15,987 nucleotides of DNA from WVWW01 sp041568335. GTDB taxonomy: Bacteria > Acidobacteriota > Polarisedimenticolia > Polarisedimenticolales > Polarisedimenticolaceae. Of the stretch, positions 5,275-12,313 are shown in pieces; position 1 is the first letter of the stretch; every line of letters begins with the position of its first letter. The notes beneath the pieces were generated by a model. That model did no database searches. It saw nothing but the letters and a program-made list of their open reading frames with translations, and was not told the DNA's origin. Where the stretch lies: NCBI GenBank assembly GCA_041568335.1, contig JBFFZZ010000042.1, positions 1 through 15,987 on the forward strand. Direction: 5' to 3'. The position numbers were made by a program, and so were the translations under genes.

Positions 5275-7578
5275 ATGAAGCGTTCCGCGATCGGTCTCCT
5301 GCTGCTGGCCGTCGGGTCGACGATCCCCGCGCAAACACCGCCTCGCGTGCTCCCCAGCGACTTGCAGGAAGAGACGCGCGTCCGCCGCATCCAGTGGCCG
5401 GTCACGATCGAGTCCCGCGTCCCCGGTGGTTGTGACGATCTGACGGCCGACGGCGTGCGCGTTCGCGAGGACGGCGTCGAGGTGCAGGTCGACGGCGTCG
5501 AGACGCGCCCGTTGCCGACGATCCACGCGGTCCTGATCGACAACAGCGGCAGCATGGATGCGCGCCTCGGCGCGGCCAAGAAAGCCGCGCTCGCCTACCT
5601 CGAACGGCTGCCTCCCGGCGAGCCCGCGATGCTCGCCACATTCAGCGACAACCTGATCCTCAACACACCACTGACGACCGATCGCGCGATGCTCGTGCGC
5701 GCGATGAACAAGATCGAGCCGCGCGCCTACACCGCCTTGAACGACGCGATCCACTACACGGTGAACTATCTGGCGCCGCGGCCCGAACGCAAGGTCCTCG
5801 TGCTGATCACGGATGGCTGCGACAGCGCGAGCCTGACGCGGCATTCGCTCGACGACGTCGTGCGGACGGCGGGCGAGACGCCCAACCTGACGGTCTTCCC
5901 GATCGGCATCGACCTGCCGGCGCGCTGCGACGGCCCCCTGGCAACGCCGGGATATGTCGGTGGCCCCGTGTTGCCGCTGCAGAAGCTGGCGACCAACTCC
6001 GGCGGCTACCTCTATCGCACGAAGGAAACGGCTGCGCTGGAAATGGTCTTCGACGAGATCTTCGAGCGCCTTCGCATGGAAGGCCACGTCGCTTACCGGC
6101 CGCTGCCCCACGGGCAGGGTAGGAGGGACGTCGCCGGAGAAGAACGTAAGCGTCGGGTGAAGATCGATTCGTTGCGACCGAAGCAATGCAAGATCACTTC
6201 CGCGGGACCGCTCACCCGGGCGGAGCCGGCGGTCGAGGCCCAGCTTCGAACCGAACCGCCGGTCGTCGCCGAAAACGAAACGACGCTCCGCTACGACGAT
6301 TGGTGGGGCGAGAAGAAGGACGAAGACCCGATCGGCAGTCTCGACCTGCGCGAGCACGCGATGCACGGGCACGGTGCCGATCTCGACCGCGAGCGCGGCG
6401 CGCTCTATTCGGCGACCGCGTTGCATCTTGGCCAGCGTTACATCTCGGAAGCGGATCGCAAGGTGCGCATCCACAAGCGCGACTTCACGATCGACGTGCC
6501 GCCGTTCGACTGGATGCGCGCTTCGATGAGGGACCCCGAGTCCTTGCTGTTGTACCTGTTGCAGGGAGACGACGTCCCGTTCCTGCCGTTCCCCGATCCG
6601 TCCGGGCGGCGCGAGCGCGCTCGCCGATCCCTCGGTGAGAACTGGGTCCATGGCCAGACGATGCTGGAGATCCGCGAGGCCGTCGGCCGTGGGCTATTCG
6701 CTTACCCGGGTTACCGCGAGTTTGCCTACCGCCGCACGCAGGAGGCCTACCGCGAGGAGATGCGGCAGGTCCTGGAGCACTCGAACGCGATCCGGGCGCT
6801 GTCCGAGCCGGAGCGAGCTCGACTGGAACAGGCGATCGCGGAACAACGACCCGAGCCCACCTCCGGCCAGCTGCAGCAGTACCTCGCCGAGTGGCTCGGC
6901 GATATCCCGGCCTACGACCTGGTGGTCGGTTTCGAGGGTTGGGCCGCGAATGCCGTGCTCGACATCGACGTCCCCGAGACGACGGCCGTTTTTCTGCTCG
7001 ACCTGATCGACACCAAGTGGGAGCGGCTCGGCACCTGGTTTCCGCCTCCGACTCAGGTGCGCATCGTGTCGCCGCTGGTGCCGGCCTACGACGAGCAACG
7101 CGATCTGGTCGGTTTCTTTCGCATCCTGCTACCCGATGTCGCCGTCGTCGGACCGCCTCCGAACGGGATCCCCGAACGACCGCTCGGACTCACCTTCCTG
7201 CGCCACCTGACCGAGGTGACGGGCGGGCGAGACGCCTGGCCCGTGGGCGTGCGCATGCAGGATCTGACCTATCACTGGGACACGCGCAGGGACCGGCGGA
7301 GGATCCTCCGCGGCGCGCGCAAGCGCAAGCTGATCCCGCACGACATCTACTGGCGCAAGGTCCCGATGGTCTCCATGACGCTGGGGCCCGGCGGAGCCGA
7401 CAAGCTGCCGGTCACGGTGTTGTGGGATCCGAAACCGACGCGGCCGGACTCGCCGCCGCCGCCGGTCTGTGTCGATCTCGGCGATCCCGAAACTCGCCCG
7501 AGCGGGGAATGGGTCGAGGATCTGCGTGACAGCATCCTCGACATCGTCCCGCCGTGCCGGATTGACTCGGAAGGCTAG
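5275..7578 (+). CDS. Exported von Willebrand A domain protein, VWFA-related Acidobacterial type
   Basis: A 767-residue protein with a signal peptide (about 1-20, ending PAQ). After a short beta segment (about 38-80, with TADGVRVREDGVEVQ) comes a VWA domain from about 82 to 265. The metal-ion adhesion site is complete: DNSGSM (89-94), a threonine at about 153 in YTALND, and TDGCD (179-183). It should bind a divalent metal and mediate protein contacts outside the cytoplasm. Residues 270-767 match no family I recognise. They include charged helical stretches (about 485-545) and a closing beta-like part rich in Arg and Pro. I chose ATG 5275 because the signal peptide begins there; the frame opens earlier (5215) with unlikely residues. 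The ribosome site is weak. The stop TAG shares a CTAG with the convergent radical SAM gene. Confidence 0.9.
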   Translation: MKRSAIGLLLLAVGSTIPAQTPPRVLPSDLQEETRVRRIQWPVTIESRVPGGCDDLTADGVRVREDGVEVQVDGVETRPLPTIHAVLIDNSGSMDARLGAAKKAALAYLERLPPGEPAMLATFSDNLILNTPLTTDRAMLVRAMNKIEPRAYTALNDAIHYTVNYLAPRPERKVLVLITDGCDSASLTRHSLDDVVRTAGETPNLTVFPIGIDLPARCDGPLATPGYVGGPVLPLQKLATNSGGYLYRTKETAALEMVFDEIFERLRMEGHVAYRPLPHGQGRRDVAGEERKRRVKIDSLRPKQCKITSAGPLTRAEPAVEAQLRTEPPVVAENETTLRYDDWWGEKKDEDPIGSLDLREHAMHGHGADLDRERGALYSATALHLGQRYISEADRKVRIHKRDFTIDVPPFDWMRASMRDPESLLLYLLQGDDVPFLPFPDPSGRRERARRSLGENWVHGQTMLEIREAVGRGLFAYPGYREFAYRRTQEAYREEMRQVLEHSNAIRALSEPERARLEQAIAEQRPEPTSGQLQQYLAEWLGDIPAYDLVVGFEGWAANAVLDIDVPETTAVFLLDLIDTKWERLGTWFPPPTQVRIVSPLVPAYDEQRDLVGFFRILLPDVAVVGPPPNGIPERPLGLTFLRHLTEVTGGRDAWPVGVRMQDLTYHWDTRRDRRRILRGARKRKLIPHDIYWRKVPMVSMTLGPGGADKLPVTVLWDPKPTRPDSPPPPVCVDLGDPETRPSGEWVEDLRDSILDIVPPCRIDSEG

Positions 7579-8900
7579 CGGCGGCCGAATACCTTGGGCG
7601 TGGGCATGCGCGAGCGGATCTCCTCCAGCTCCGCCTCGGTGACCACGGTGATCCCCTTCTCCGCGCAATGAGACTCGACGCGTTTCGTCACCATCCCGCG
7701 GACGAACGCGGGGATGCGCTTCATCCGCTTACGCGCTGCGGGCTCCCATTCGATAGGTTGTGCGGGAACCTCGGCCCCGTACTCGACGGACGGCGCGAGC
7801 TTCTCGGCCGCGTCCGGGAACGCACCCGGCTGGTAAGAGCACAACGGATCCTCGGAGAGAACGCTCCCGGTCACGCCGTAGGCGCGCGCGCGGCACCCGC
7901 CGCAGGTCGCGTTGAACTCGCACGCGCCGCAGCGCCCGCCGAGATCGGAGCGTCGCCGCATGTCCTTGAACGGCTCGGAGTGCTCCCAGACATCGGACAG
8001 CGTCTCGCGCTTGAGATTGCCGCCGAAGACCGGCAGGTAGGGGCACGGCGTGACGTCGCCGTTGGGCCGGATCCCCATGTAATGCGTGCCCGCGGGGCAA
8101 CCGCCGGCGCCGCCCGAGTAGGTCTTGAGGAACGGCGAGTCGGGGTCCTTCTCGAAGACCGTCTTGACGTAGTGCGGCGCGCACTTGGCGTTGACGATCA
8201 TACGGTTGCGATAGCGCTCCTGAAGCGAGTGCAACATCTGCAGCACGGCGTCGTACTCGTGCGGCTCGATATCGGAGACGAACTGGCCGCGTCCGGTCTG
8301 CACCAGAAAGTAGAGGTTCCAGACCTTCGCGCCCATCTCGTCGTGCGCGAAGCCGGCGATCCGTTCGATCTCGTCGAGATTGTGCCGGCCGACCGTCGTC
8401 TGCACGATGAACGGGAGTCCTGTCTCATGCAGGATCTTGGCCCCGCGCACCGTGTTGTTCCACGCCCCCTTGACGGCGCGGAAGCGGTCGTGCATTTCGG
8501 GGTCCAGCGCGTCGAGCGACAGCGCCAGACCACGCACGCCCTCTTTCTTCAACAGCTCGGCCAGCGTCGGCGTGATGCTGATGCCGTTGGTGCCGACCAC
8601 CACCCAGAGGTCCTTCTCGTGGGCGTAGCGGATGATCGCCAGGATGTCGCGCCGAAGCAGCGGCTCGCCGCCGGTCAGGATCGTCAACGCCTCGGGCGCA
8701 AACGCGGCGATGTCGTCGACGACCTTCTGGCACTGCTCCGTATCGAGCTCGCTGCGGTCCGCGAATGCCTCGCTCTCGACCAGTGGCGACCCGCCCGCAT
8801 CGAGGTAACAATGCTCGCAGGCGAGGTTGCAGCGGTAGGTCAGGTTCCAGCTGACGACGTAGGGCCGGGCGAACTCGGCGATGGGCAACGGTTCGGCCAT
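7575..8900 (-). CDS. Radical SAM/SPASM protein with a C-terminal PCP_red-like domain
   Basis: A 441-residue iron-sulphur enzyme that should cleave S-adenosylmethionine to a radical. The core cluster motif CNLACEHC (C24, C28, C31) and the GGEP motif (77-80) are visible. Further cysteines at 240, 268, 286, 324, 327, 333, 336 and 354 form a SPASM-type region for auxiliary clusters, as in AhbC/AhbD/NirJ haem enzymes and peptide-modifying enzymes. Residues about 384-432 (WEPAARKRM, IPAFVRGM, VES..AEKGIT) resemble PCP_red, the C-terminal domain of the light-independent protochlorophyllide reductase B subunit. The substrate is unknown. Tetrapyrrole or peptide are both possible. Its ATG lies three bases after the stop of the zinc-ribbon gene, which carries the same tail, so the two act together in all likelihood. 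Confidence 0.93.
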   Translation of the reverse strand: MAEPLPIAEFARPYVVSWNLTYRCNLACEHCYLDAGGSPLVESEAFADRSELDTEQCQKVVDDIAAFAPEALTILTGGEPLLRRDILAIIRYAHEKDLWVVVGTNGISITPTLAELLKKEGVRGLALSLDALDPEMHDRFRAVKGAWNNTVRGAKILHETGLPFIVQTTVGRHNLDEIERIAGFAHDEMGAKVWNLYFLVQTGRGQFVSDIEPHEYDAVLQMLHSLQERYRNRMIVNAKCAPHYVKTVFEKDPDSPFLKTYSGGAGGCPAGTHYMGIRPNGDVTPCPYLPVFGGNLKRETLSDVWEHSEPFKDMRRRSDLGGRCGACEFNATCGGCRARAYGVTGSVLSEDPLCSYQPGAFPDAAEKLAPSVEYGAEVPAQPIEWEPAARKRMKRIPAFVRGMVTKRVESHCAEKGITVVTEAELEEIRSRMPTPKVFGRR

Positions 8901-8903
8901 GCG

Positions 8904-9308
8904 CTACATCCCGAAGTGCGAGCGCGCCTCGTCGAGGACCTTCTCGTCGACCTCGGCGTAACCCTGCTCGCGGGCGTACTTCTCGATTCCGCTCTTGGCC
9001 ATCGTGCGGACGAATTCGGGCACGCTCGACAGCCTTTCCCGGGCGCCGGGGGTCCAGCGGATCGCGTCGTCCGCCTGCTCCATGTCCGCGAGCATCCCGG
9101 TGAACGGACACTTCGATTCGGCGGCGCCGTCCTTACCGATCTTCACGCCGAGCGAGGTGACGACCTGGGTCTCCTGCGGGTTGGTCAGCATGGCCATCTC
9201 GTAGCCACAGGCATCGCACGAGTAGACCAGCGAGACGGAGCCGCGATCGGGTGGAGATGCTTCGAGGAGCTGCATCGGCTTGTCGCAGGGGACACAGAGG
9301 AATTTCAT
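8904..9308 (-). CDS. Zinc-ribbon protein with a PCP_red-like C-terminal domain
   Basis: A 134-residue soluble protein. CVPC (C5, C8) and CDAC (C31, C34) form a zinc-ribbon or rubredoxin-like metal site at the N-terminus; a further C67 stands in the linker. Residues about 84-130 (RWTPGARERL, VPEFVRTMAKSGIEKYA) repeat, with clear sequence likeness, the C-terminal domain of the neighbouring radical SAM protein and the PCP_red domain. No hydrophobic segment is present, so it is cytoplasmic. It lies between an Mrp-type ATPase and the radical SAM gene with gaps of three bases on each side. It may be an electron- or cluster-transfer partner, or a substrate-binding subunit; which one is not visible. 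No catalytic residues for protochlorophyllide reduction are present. Confidence 0.88.
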   Translation of the reverse strand: MKFLCVPCDKPMQLLEASPPDRGSVSLVYSCDACGYEMAMLTNPQETQVVTSLGVKIGKDGAAESKCPFTGMLADMEQADDAIRWTPGARERLSSVPEFVRTMAKSGIEKYAREQGYAEVDEKVLDEARSHFGM

Positions 9309-9311
9309 CGG

Positions 9312-10190
9312 TTACTCCGCACTCGCTTTCGTTTCGAGGGTCTCTTCGACGACCTCGGCCAGTTTCCGGACCGCGACCCACCAGGGCCGGTCCGTGCCGA
9401 TGGCCGGCTCTCCACGGTCGCATGCCGCCGCCAGCTCCGGGTCGAACGGGACGCTGCCCAGCCTGGGGATCCCGAGATCGATCCGTTCGCTCTCCGGGAA
9501 CAGGGGACGGACGTCGTTGCAATCCTCGCACCAGTAGCCGCGCATGTTCTCGACGTAACCGAGCAGACGATTGGGCGTGCCCCGCAGCGCGGCGACCGAC
9601 CGTGCAACCACGCCGCGCGCCAGATCGGACGGCACGGTGACCAGCATGAACGCGGTCGACGAGCCGAGGAACTCGGCGAACTGCAGGGTCCGTTCGGCAC
9701 CGGGTGGCAGATCGATCAGCAGGTAGTCGAGGTGGCCCCAGTCGATCGACGAGAGCAGCTCCGCCACCGCGGTGAACTCACGCGTCGCGCGCCAGGTGTA
9801 GCTGTCCCCTTCCACGACCGTGTCGAAGCGGACGGCCTCGTGCTCGGGGACCAGCGAGCCGAGCGAGACGACACCGACATCGTTGGCGTCCCGTGGCAAC
9901 GCGACACCCTCCGCTCCGGGGAGCAAGGGGACATCCTGCAGACCCGACAGCCGCGCCTGCGATGGCCCGTTGAGATCGGCGTCGAGGATCGCGCAGGCGT
10001 TGCCGCGCTGGCGTAACGCCGTCGCGAGCTGTCGTGTCAACGTCGACTTGCCGACGCCGCCCTTGCCCGAGCCGATCGCCAGGCGGTGCTTGACCCCCGC
10101 GAGCTTCTCGTCGATCGCCGCCTGCATCGCGCCGACCTGCTCGAGAATGTTCGAACCGCCGTCCCCGGTGATGTCGTAGTAGCTCTTCAT
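9312..10190 (-). CDS. Mrp/NBP35-family P-loop ATPase, iron-sulphur carrier type
   Basis: A 292-residue ATPase of the Mrp/ApbC/NBP35 group, whose members bind and deliver iron-sulphur clusters in the cytoplasm. The deviant Walker A GKGGVGKST lies at 42-50, the DADLNGPS motif at 70-77, and DLPPG at 160-164. The cluster-binding CxxC is visible as WCEDC (C221, C224), in the place expected after GYVENM. The N-terminus, MKSYYDITGDGGSN, is unlike classic Mrp, which carries a MIP18-like domain there, so this is a specialised branch. It is the first gene of the tight three-gene set (gap of three bases to the zinc-ribbon gene), and probably supplies clusters to the radical SAM enzyme. No strong ribosome site precedes its ATG. 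Confidence 0.92.
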   Translation of the reverse strand: MKSYYDITGDGGSNILEQVGAMQAAIDEKLAGVKHRLAIGSGKGGVGKSTLTRQLATALRQRGNACAILDADLNGPSQARLSGLQDVPLLPGAEGVALPRDANDVGVVSLGSLVPEHEAVRFDTVVEGDSYTWRATREFTAVAELLSSIDWGHLDYLLIDLPPGAERTLQFAEFLGSSTAFMLVTVPSDLARGVVARSVAALRGTPNRLLGYVENMRGYWCEDCNDVRPLFPESERIDLGIPRLGSVPFDPELAAACDRGEPAIGTDRPWWVAVRKLAEVVEETLETKASAE

Positions 10191-10221
10191 GCCCGTTTAA
10201 TCGGTCAATGTTAGCGCAGGT

Positions 10222-10238
10222 GCGGCGCCATCCGCCGC
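10222..10238. other. GC-rich stem-loop between the membrane gene and the Mrp gene
   Basis: GCGGCG (10222-10227) pairs with CGCCGC (10233-10238) across a 5-base loop, directly next to the stop codon of the membrane protein gene (10239-10241). No T tract follows in the direction of transcription (minus strand), so it is unlikely to stop RNA polymerase fully. It may protect the 3' end of the upstream message or set the level of read-through to the Mrp gene. Confidence 0.3.
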
Positions 10239-10646
10239 TCAGGGCATCGGCGGGCCCGGCCACCCCGAGCGGATCAGCAAATACCAGACGGGCGCGGCCA
10301 GCAGCAGCAGCAGCACGCCTCCCGGAACGAAGATCCACGGTCGGTCCTCGCGCACGGAGCCGAGCATCCGCAAGCCGTGGGCAGGAAAGACGAAATAGAG
10401 CGTCGCCTTCGCGATCTGCGCCCAGCCCAGCAGGGTGACGACGAGCGGCAAGCCGCGCCAGACCTCGTGGAAGGCGACGATCGGCCCGCCGAAGACCAGG
10501 CTCATCGCCGCGACGACGAAGACGCCGGCGTGCCCTTTGCCGCGTAACCAGATAAAGAAATCCATCCAGGCCCTCGGCACCGTGAGGTGCGAGATGCCGA
10601 TGATCGTCAGGTTGACCGCCGTGTAGATCCAGATCGCTCGTGTCAT
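10239..10646 (-). CDS. Small four-helix membrane protein of unknown function
   Basis: A 135-residue integral membrane protein with hydrophobic segments at about 4-22, 41-59, 66-88 and 104-126. No metal-binding or catalytic motif is evident; two histidines (H20, H60) lie at helix ends. I do not recognise the family. The start ATG (10644-10646) has a strong GGAGGG ribosome site. It is 48 bases upstream of the Mrp gene on the same strand, so it might be the first gene of that operon. The spacer holds a small hairpin, so co-transcription is not certain. An operator-like palindrome (10663-10678) lies just upstream. Confidence 0.8.
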   Translation of the reverse strand: MTRAIWIYTAVNLTIIGISHLTVPRAWMDFFIWLRGKGHAGVFVVAAMSLVFGGPIVAFHEVWRGLPLVVTLLGWAQIAKATLYFVFPAHGLRMLGSVREDRPWIFVPGGVLLLLLAAPVWYLLIRSGWPGPPMP

Positions 10647-10662
10647 GGCTCCCTCCGCGGAT

Positions 10663-10695
10663 ACCGGTCGTGACCGGTTCTGCTGTAGGAGAATA
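10663..10695. promoter_or_regulatory. Operator-like palindrome in a divergent promoter region
   Basis: ACCGGTC (10663-10669) and GACCGGT (10672-10678) form an inverted repeat with a 2-base centre, typical in size for a dimeric repressor site. It lies 16 bases before the start of the minus-strand membrane gene. On that strand a TATTCT box (10695-10690) could be a -10 element, though no good -35 is visible. A protein bound here would block the start of transcription. No regulator gene is adjacent, so the binding factor is unknown. Confidence 0.45.
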
Positions 10696-10731
10696 ACGTG
10701 TCCTCGAGCACGGGCCCGGCGCCGATGTTGT

Positions 10732-10744
10732 TAGACTGCTTGGA
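10732..10744 (+). promoter_or_regulatory. Candidate leaderless -10 box
   Basis: TAGACT (10732-10737) fits the TANNNT pattern and ends 6 bases before ATG 10744. There is no ribosome site between them. That spacing places the likely transcript start at or beside the A of the start codon, the arrangement of leaderless genes. No clear -35 element is visible, so the call rests on spacing and the missing ribosome site. Confidence 0.4.
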
Positions 10745-11445
10745 TGCGCCGACACCCGAATCGAATCGCCGTGGTCCTCTCGTTCCTGCTCGCGTCGGGC
10801 ACCGCCTCCGCGGCATCGCTCCCCGCGCCCCTCGAGGCCGTGATCAAGGATGTCGAGGCGCGCAAGGCGGCCGCGGCCGAGCTGCGGTTCACGTTTCAAT
10901 CGCACACGGTCACGAGCAAGAACGAGTTCCGGCTGCGCTATGACCCGCGCGCGACCGAGGCCTGGACACTGCTGCCGCCGGTGAGCGAGGAGGGCGAGCG
11001 GATCAAGGAGCAGATCGCCAAACGTGCCGAGAAACAGGAAGAAGGGCCCGATCGGGAGCTGCTGGCGGGCGATCTGAGGGAGTACATCGGCGACGGCGTC
11101 GAGCTGATCGAGAGCTCCGCGGCACAGCGGGTCTATCGATTCAACTTGTCCGAGACGGCTAAGATCGGCGAGGGCAACTTCGAAGCCGCCAAACACCTCA
11201 CCGGCGAGCTGGCGATCGGCCCGGACGACGATCTGCGGTGGGTTCGGTTCTTCGCCGAGAAGGCTTTCAAACCCGCCTTGGTCGCCAAGATCAGCACGTT
11301 CGACCTGAAGCTCTACTACGACCCGATTTGGAACGACGGTCCCTACGTGATCGTGCGCCAGGCGATGGAGATCGACGGATCGGCGTTTTTCCGATCGTTC
11401 TCGGAAAGCGTCAAGACGAGCTACAGCGGCTTCGAGAAACGCTAG
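10744..11445 (+). CDS. Exported protein of unknown function
   Basis: A 233-residue protein with a signal peptide (about 1-23, ending ASA). There are no cysteines. The mature part alternates beta-like strands (RFTFQSHTVTSKNEFRLRYD, QRVYRFNLSE, KHLTGELAIG, ISTFDLKLYYD) with a charged helical insert (about 80-115, rich in Glu, Lys and Arg). The strand pattern recalls half-barrel carriers such as LolA, but I cannot see a diagnostic motif, so this is only a suggestion. ATG 10744 lacks a ribosome site and may be translated from a leaderless message. The gene stands alone on the + strand; its stop TAG overlaps that of the convergent acetyltransferase gene in a shared CTAG (11442-11445). Confidence 0.78.
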   Translation: MRRHPNRIAVVLSFLLASGTASAASLPAPLEAVIKDVEARKAAAAELRFTFQSHTVTSKNEFRLRYDPRATEAWTLLPPVSEEGERIKEQIAKRAEKQEEGPDRELLAGDLREYIGDGVELIESSAAQRVYRFNLSETAKIGEGNFEAAKHLTGELAIGPDDDLRWVRFFAEKAFKPALVAKISTFDLKLYYDPIWNDGPYVIVRQAMEIDGSAFFRSFSESVKTSYSGFEKR

Positions 11446-12308
11446 GCGGGAATCGCCGTCGTCTCCATCCGTACGATGTTCCCGGCCGGACGGAACCCCC
11501 ATGTGACCGCCTGCTCCGCGCCGCACTCGCTCTCGTGGACGCGTCCCCAGTGCAGCGGTGTGTCCGCCAGCGACGCGTAGTGCCGCAGGAGTCCGCGGGT
11601 CAGTGCCGGACCGCCTGTCGCATGCGCGTAATGAATCGCGAGGATCTCTCGTTTGTTCGAGATCGATTCGTCGACGACCAGCGCGGCCTCGAATCGATCG
11701 ACACCGGCGAGCGCCAGGACGCGCACCGACTCGAAGTACTCTTGCCGGCGCGCGATGGAGTCGGGCGTGCGGCCCCACGGCAACGTCACGTCCCGCTGTG
11801 GGAAGCCGGCCTCGCCAAGCTCGTCGAGGGAAATCTCGGCGACCATGTCGTCGGGCACCTTCGAGGCCGCGAACGGCGGCTCCAGCACGTAGTCGGTGAA
11901 TGTTTCCCCTTCGGTGTAGTCGCAGTGCGCGAGAAACGTGCGGAAACGTTCGGCGTTCGCCGGGACCTCGGCGACGATCTTCCGCGGCCCGAGAATGGCG
12001 AGCTTCTGGCACAGCGACGTCACCATGTGCCGGCCGTGTCCGAGGTGGCGGAAATCGGGATGCACGCCGACGGCGAGCAAGCAGTTTTCGCCGGCGTCCT
12101 CGCGTTTGGCCGCCAGGACCACACCGATCAACCGTTCGCCCTCGGTCGCGACCATGCAACTGCTGGTCCACAGCTCGAGCACCCGGATCCACCACTTGAA
12201 CCGCTCACGGTCGATCGGCTCGACTTCGCCCGGCGGCCGGAAACAGGCGTTGTACGCGTCGACGAGCAACGGGACGTCGTCGGAGCGGCAGAAACGGTAG
12301 GAAGCCAT
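11442..12308 (-). CDS. GNAT-family N-acetyltransferase, long form
   Basis: A 288-residue acetyl-CoA dependent transferase. The GNAT fold covers about residues 1-145. Motif A is seen as LLAVGVHPDFRHLGHGRHM, with the acetyl-CoA pyrophosphate loop RHLGHG (87-92). The C-terminal half (about 150-288) has no second clear acetyl-CoA loop. It ends WGFRPAGNIVRME, like the last strands of a GNAT domain, so the protein may be a tandem GNAT with a degenerate second copy. The substrate cannot be told. The ATG lies 12 bases after the stop of the ACT-domain gene; the gap holds a hairpin and a TAGGAT hexamer (12323-12318), so an extra promoter for this gene is possible. No strong ribosome site precedes the start. 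Confidence 0.88.
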   Translation of the reverse strand: MASYRFCRSDDVPLLVDAYNACFRPPGEVEPIDRERFKWWIRVLELWTSSCMVATEGERLIGVVLAAKREDAGENCLLAVGVHPDFRHLGHGRHMVTSLCQKLAILGPRKIVAEVPANAERFRTFLAHCDYTEGETFTDYVLEPPFAASKVPDDMVAEISLDELGEAGFPQRDVTLPWGRTPDSIARRQEYFESVRVLALAGVDRFEAALVVDESISNKREILAIHYAHATGGPALTRGLLRHYASLADTPLHWGRVHESECGAEQAVTWGFRPAGNIVRMETTAIPA

Positions 12309-12313
12309 GGGGC

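Noticed and set aside
5143..6651. A 502-codon frame antisense to the VWA protein
   Set aside because: The VWA gene has a signal peptide and a complete metal site; the antisense frame has only biased composition.
7575..9308. A chlorophyll or bacteriochlorophyll synthesis locus, because of the PCP_red-like domains
   Set aside because: No BchN, BchB or BchL catalytic subunit or other pigment gene is present. The domain occurs on a radical SAM enzyme and a zinc ribbon only, so photosynthesis is not supported.
7668..10016. A 782-codon open frame on the + strand, antisense to the radical SAM, zinc-ribbon and Mrp genes
   Set aside because: It runs through three well-recognised genes on the other strand, has biased Arg/Gly/Val composition and no domain. 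It is the usual stop-poor antisense frame of high-GC DNA.
9778..12195. An 805-codon open frame on the - strand crossing several genes
   Set aside because: It overlaps genes on both strands in shadow frames and crosses two intergenic regions; composition is Arg-rich and no family is recognisable.
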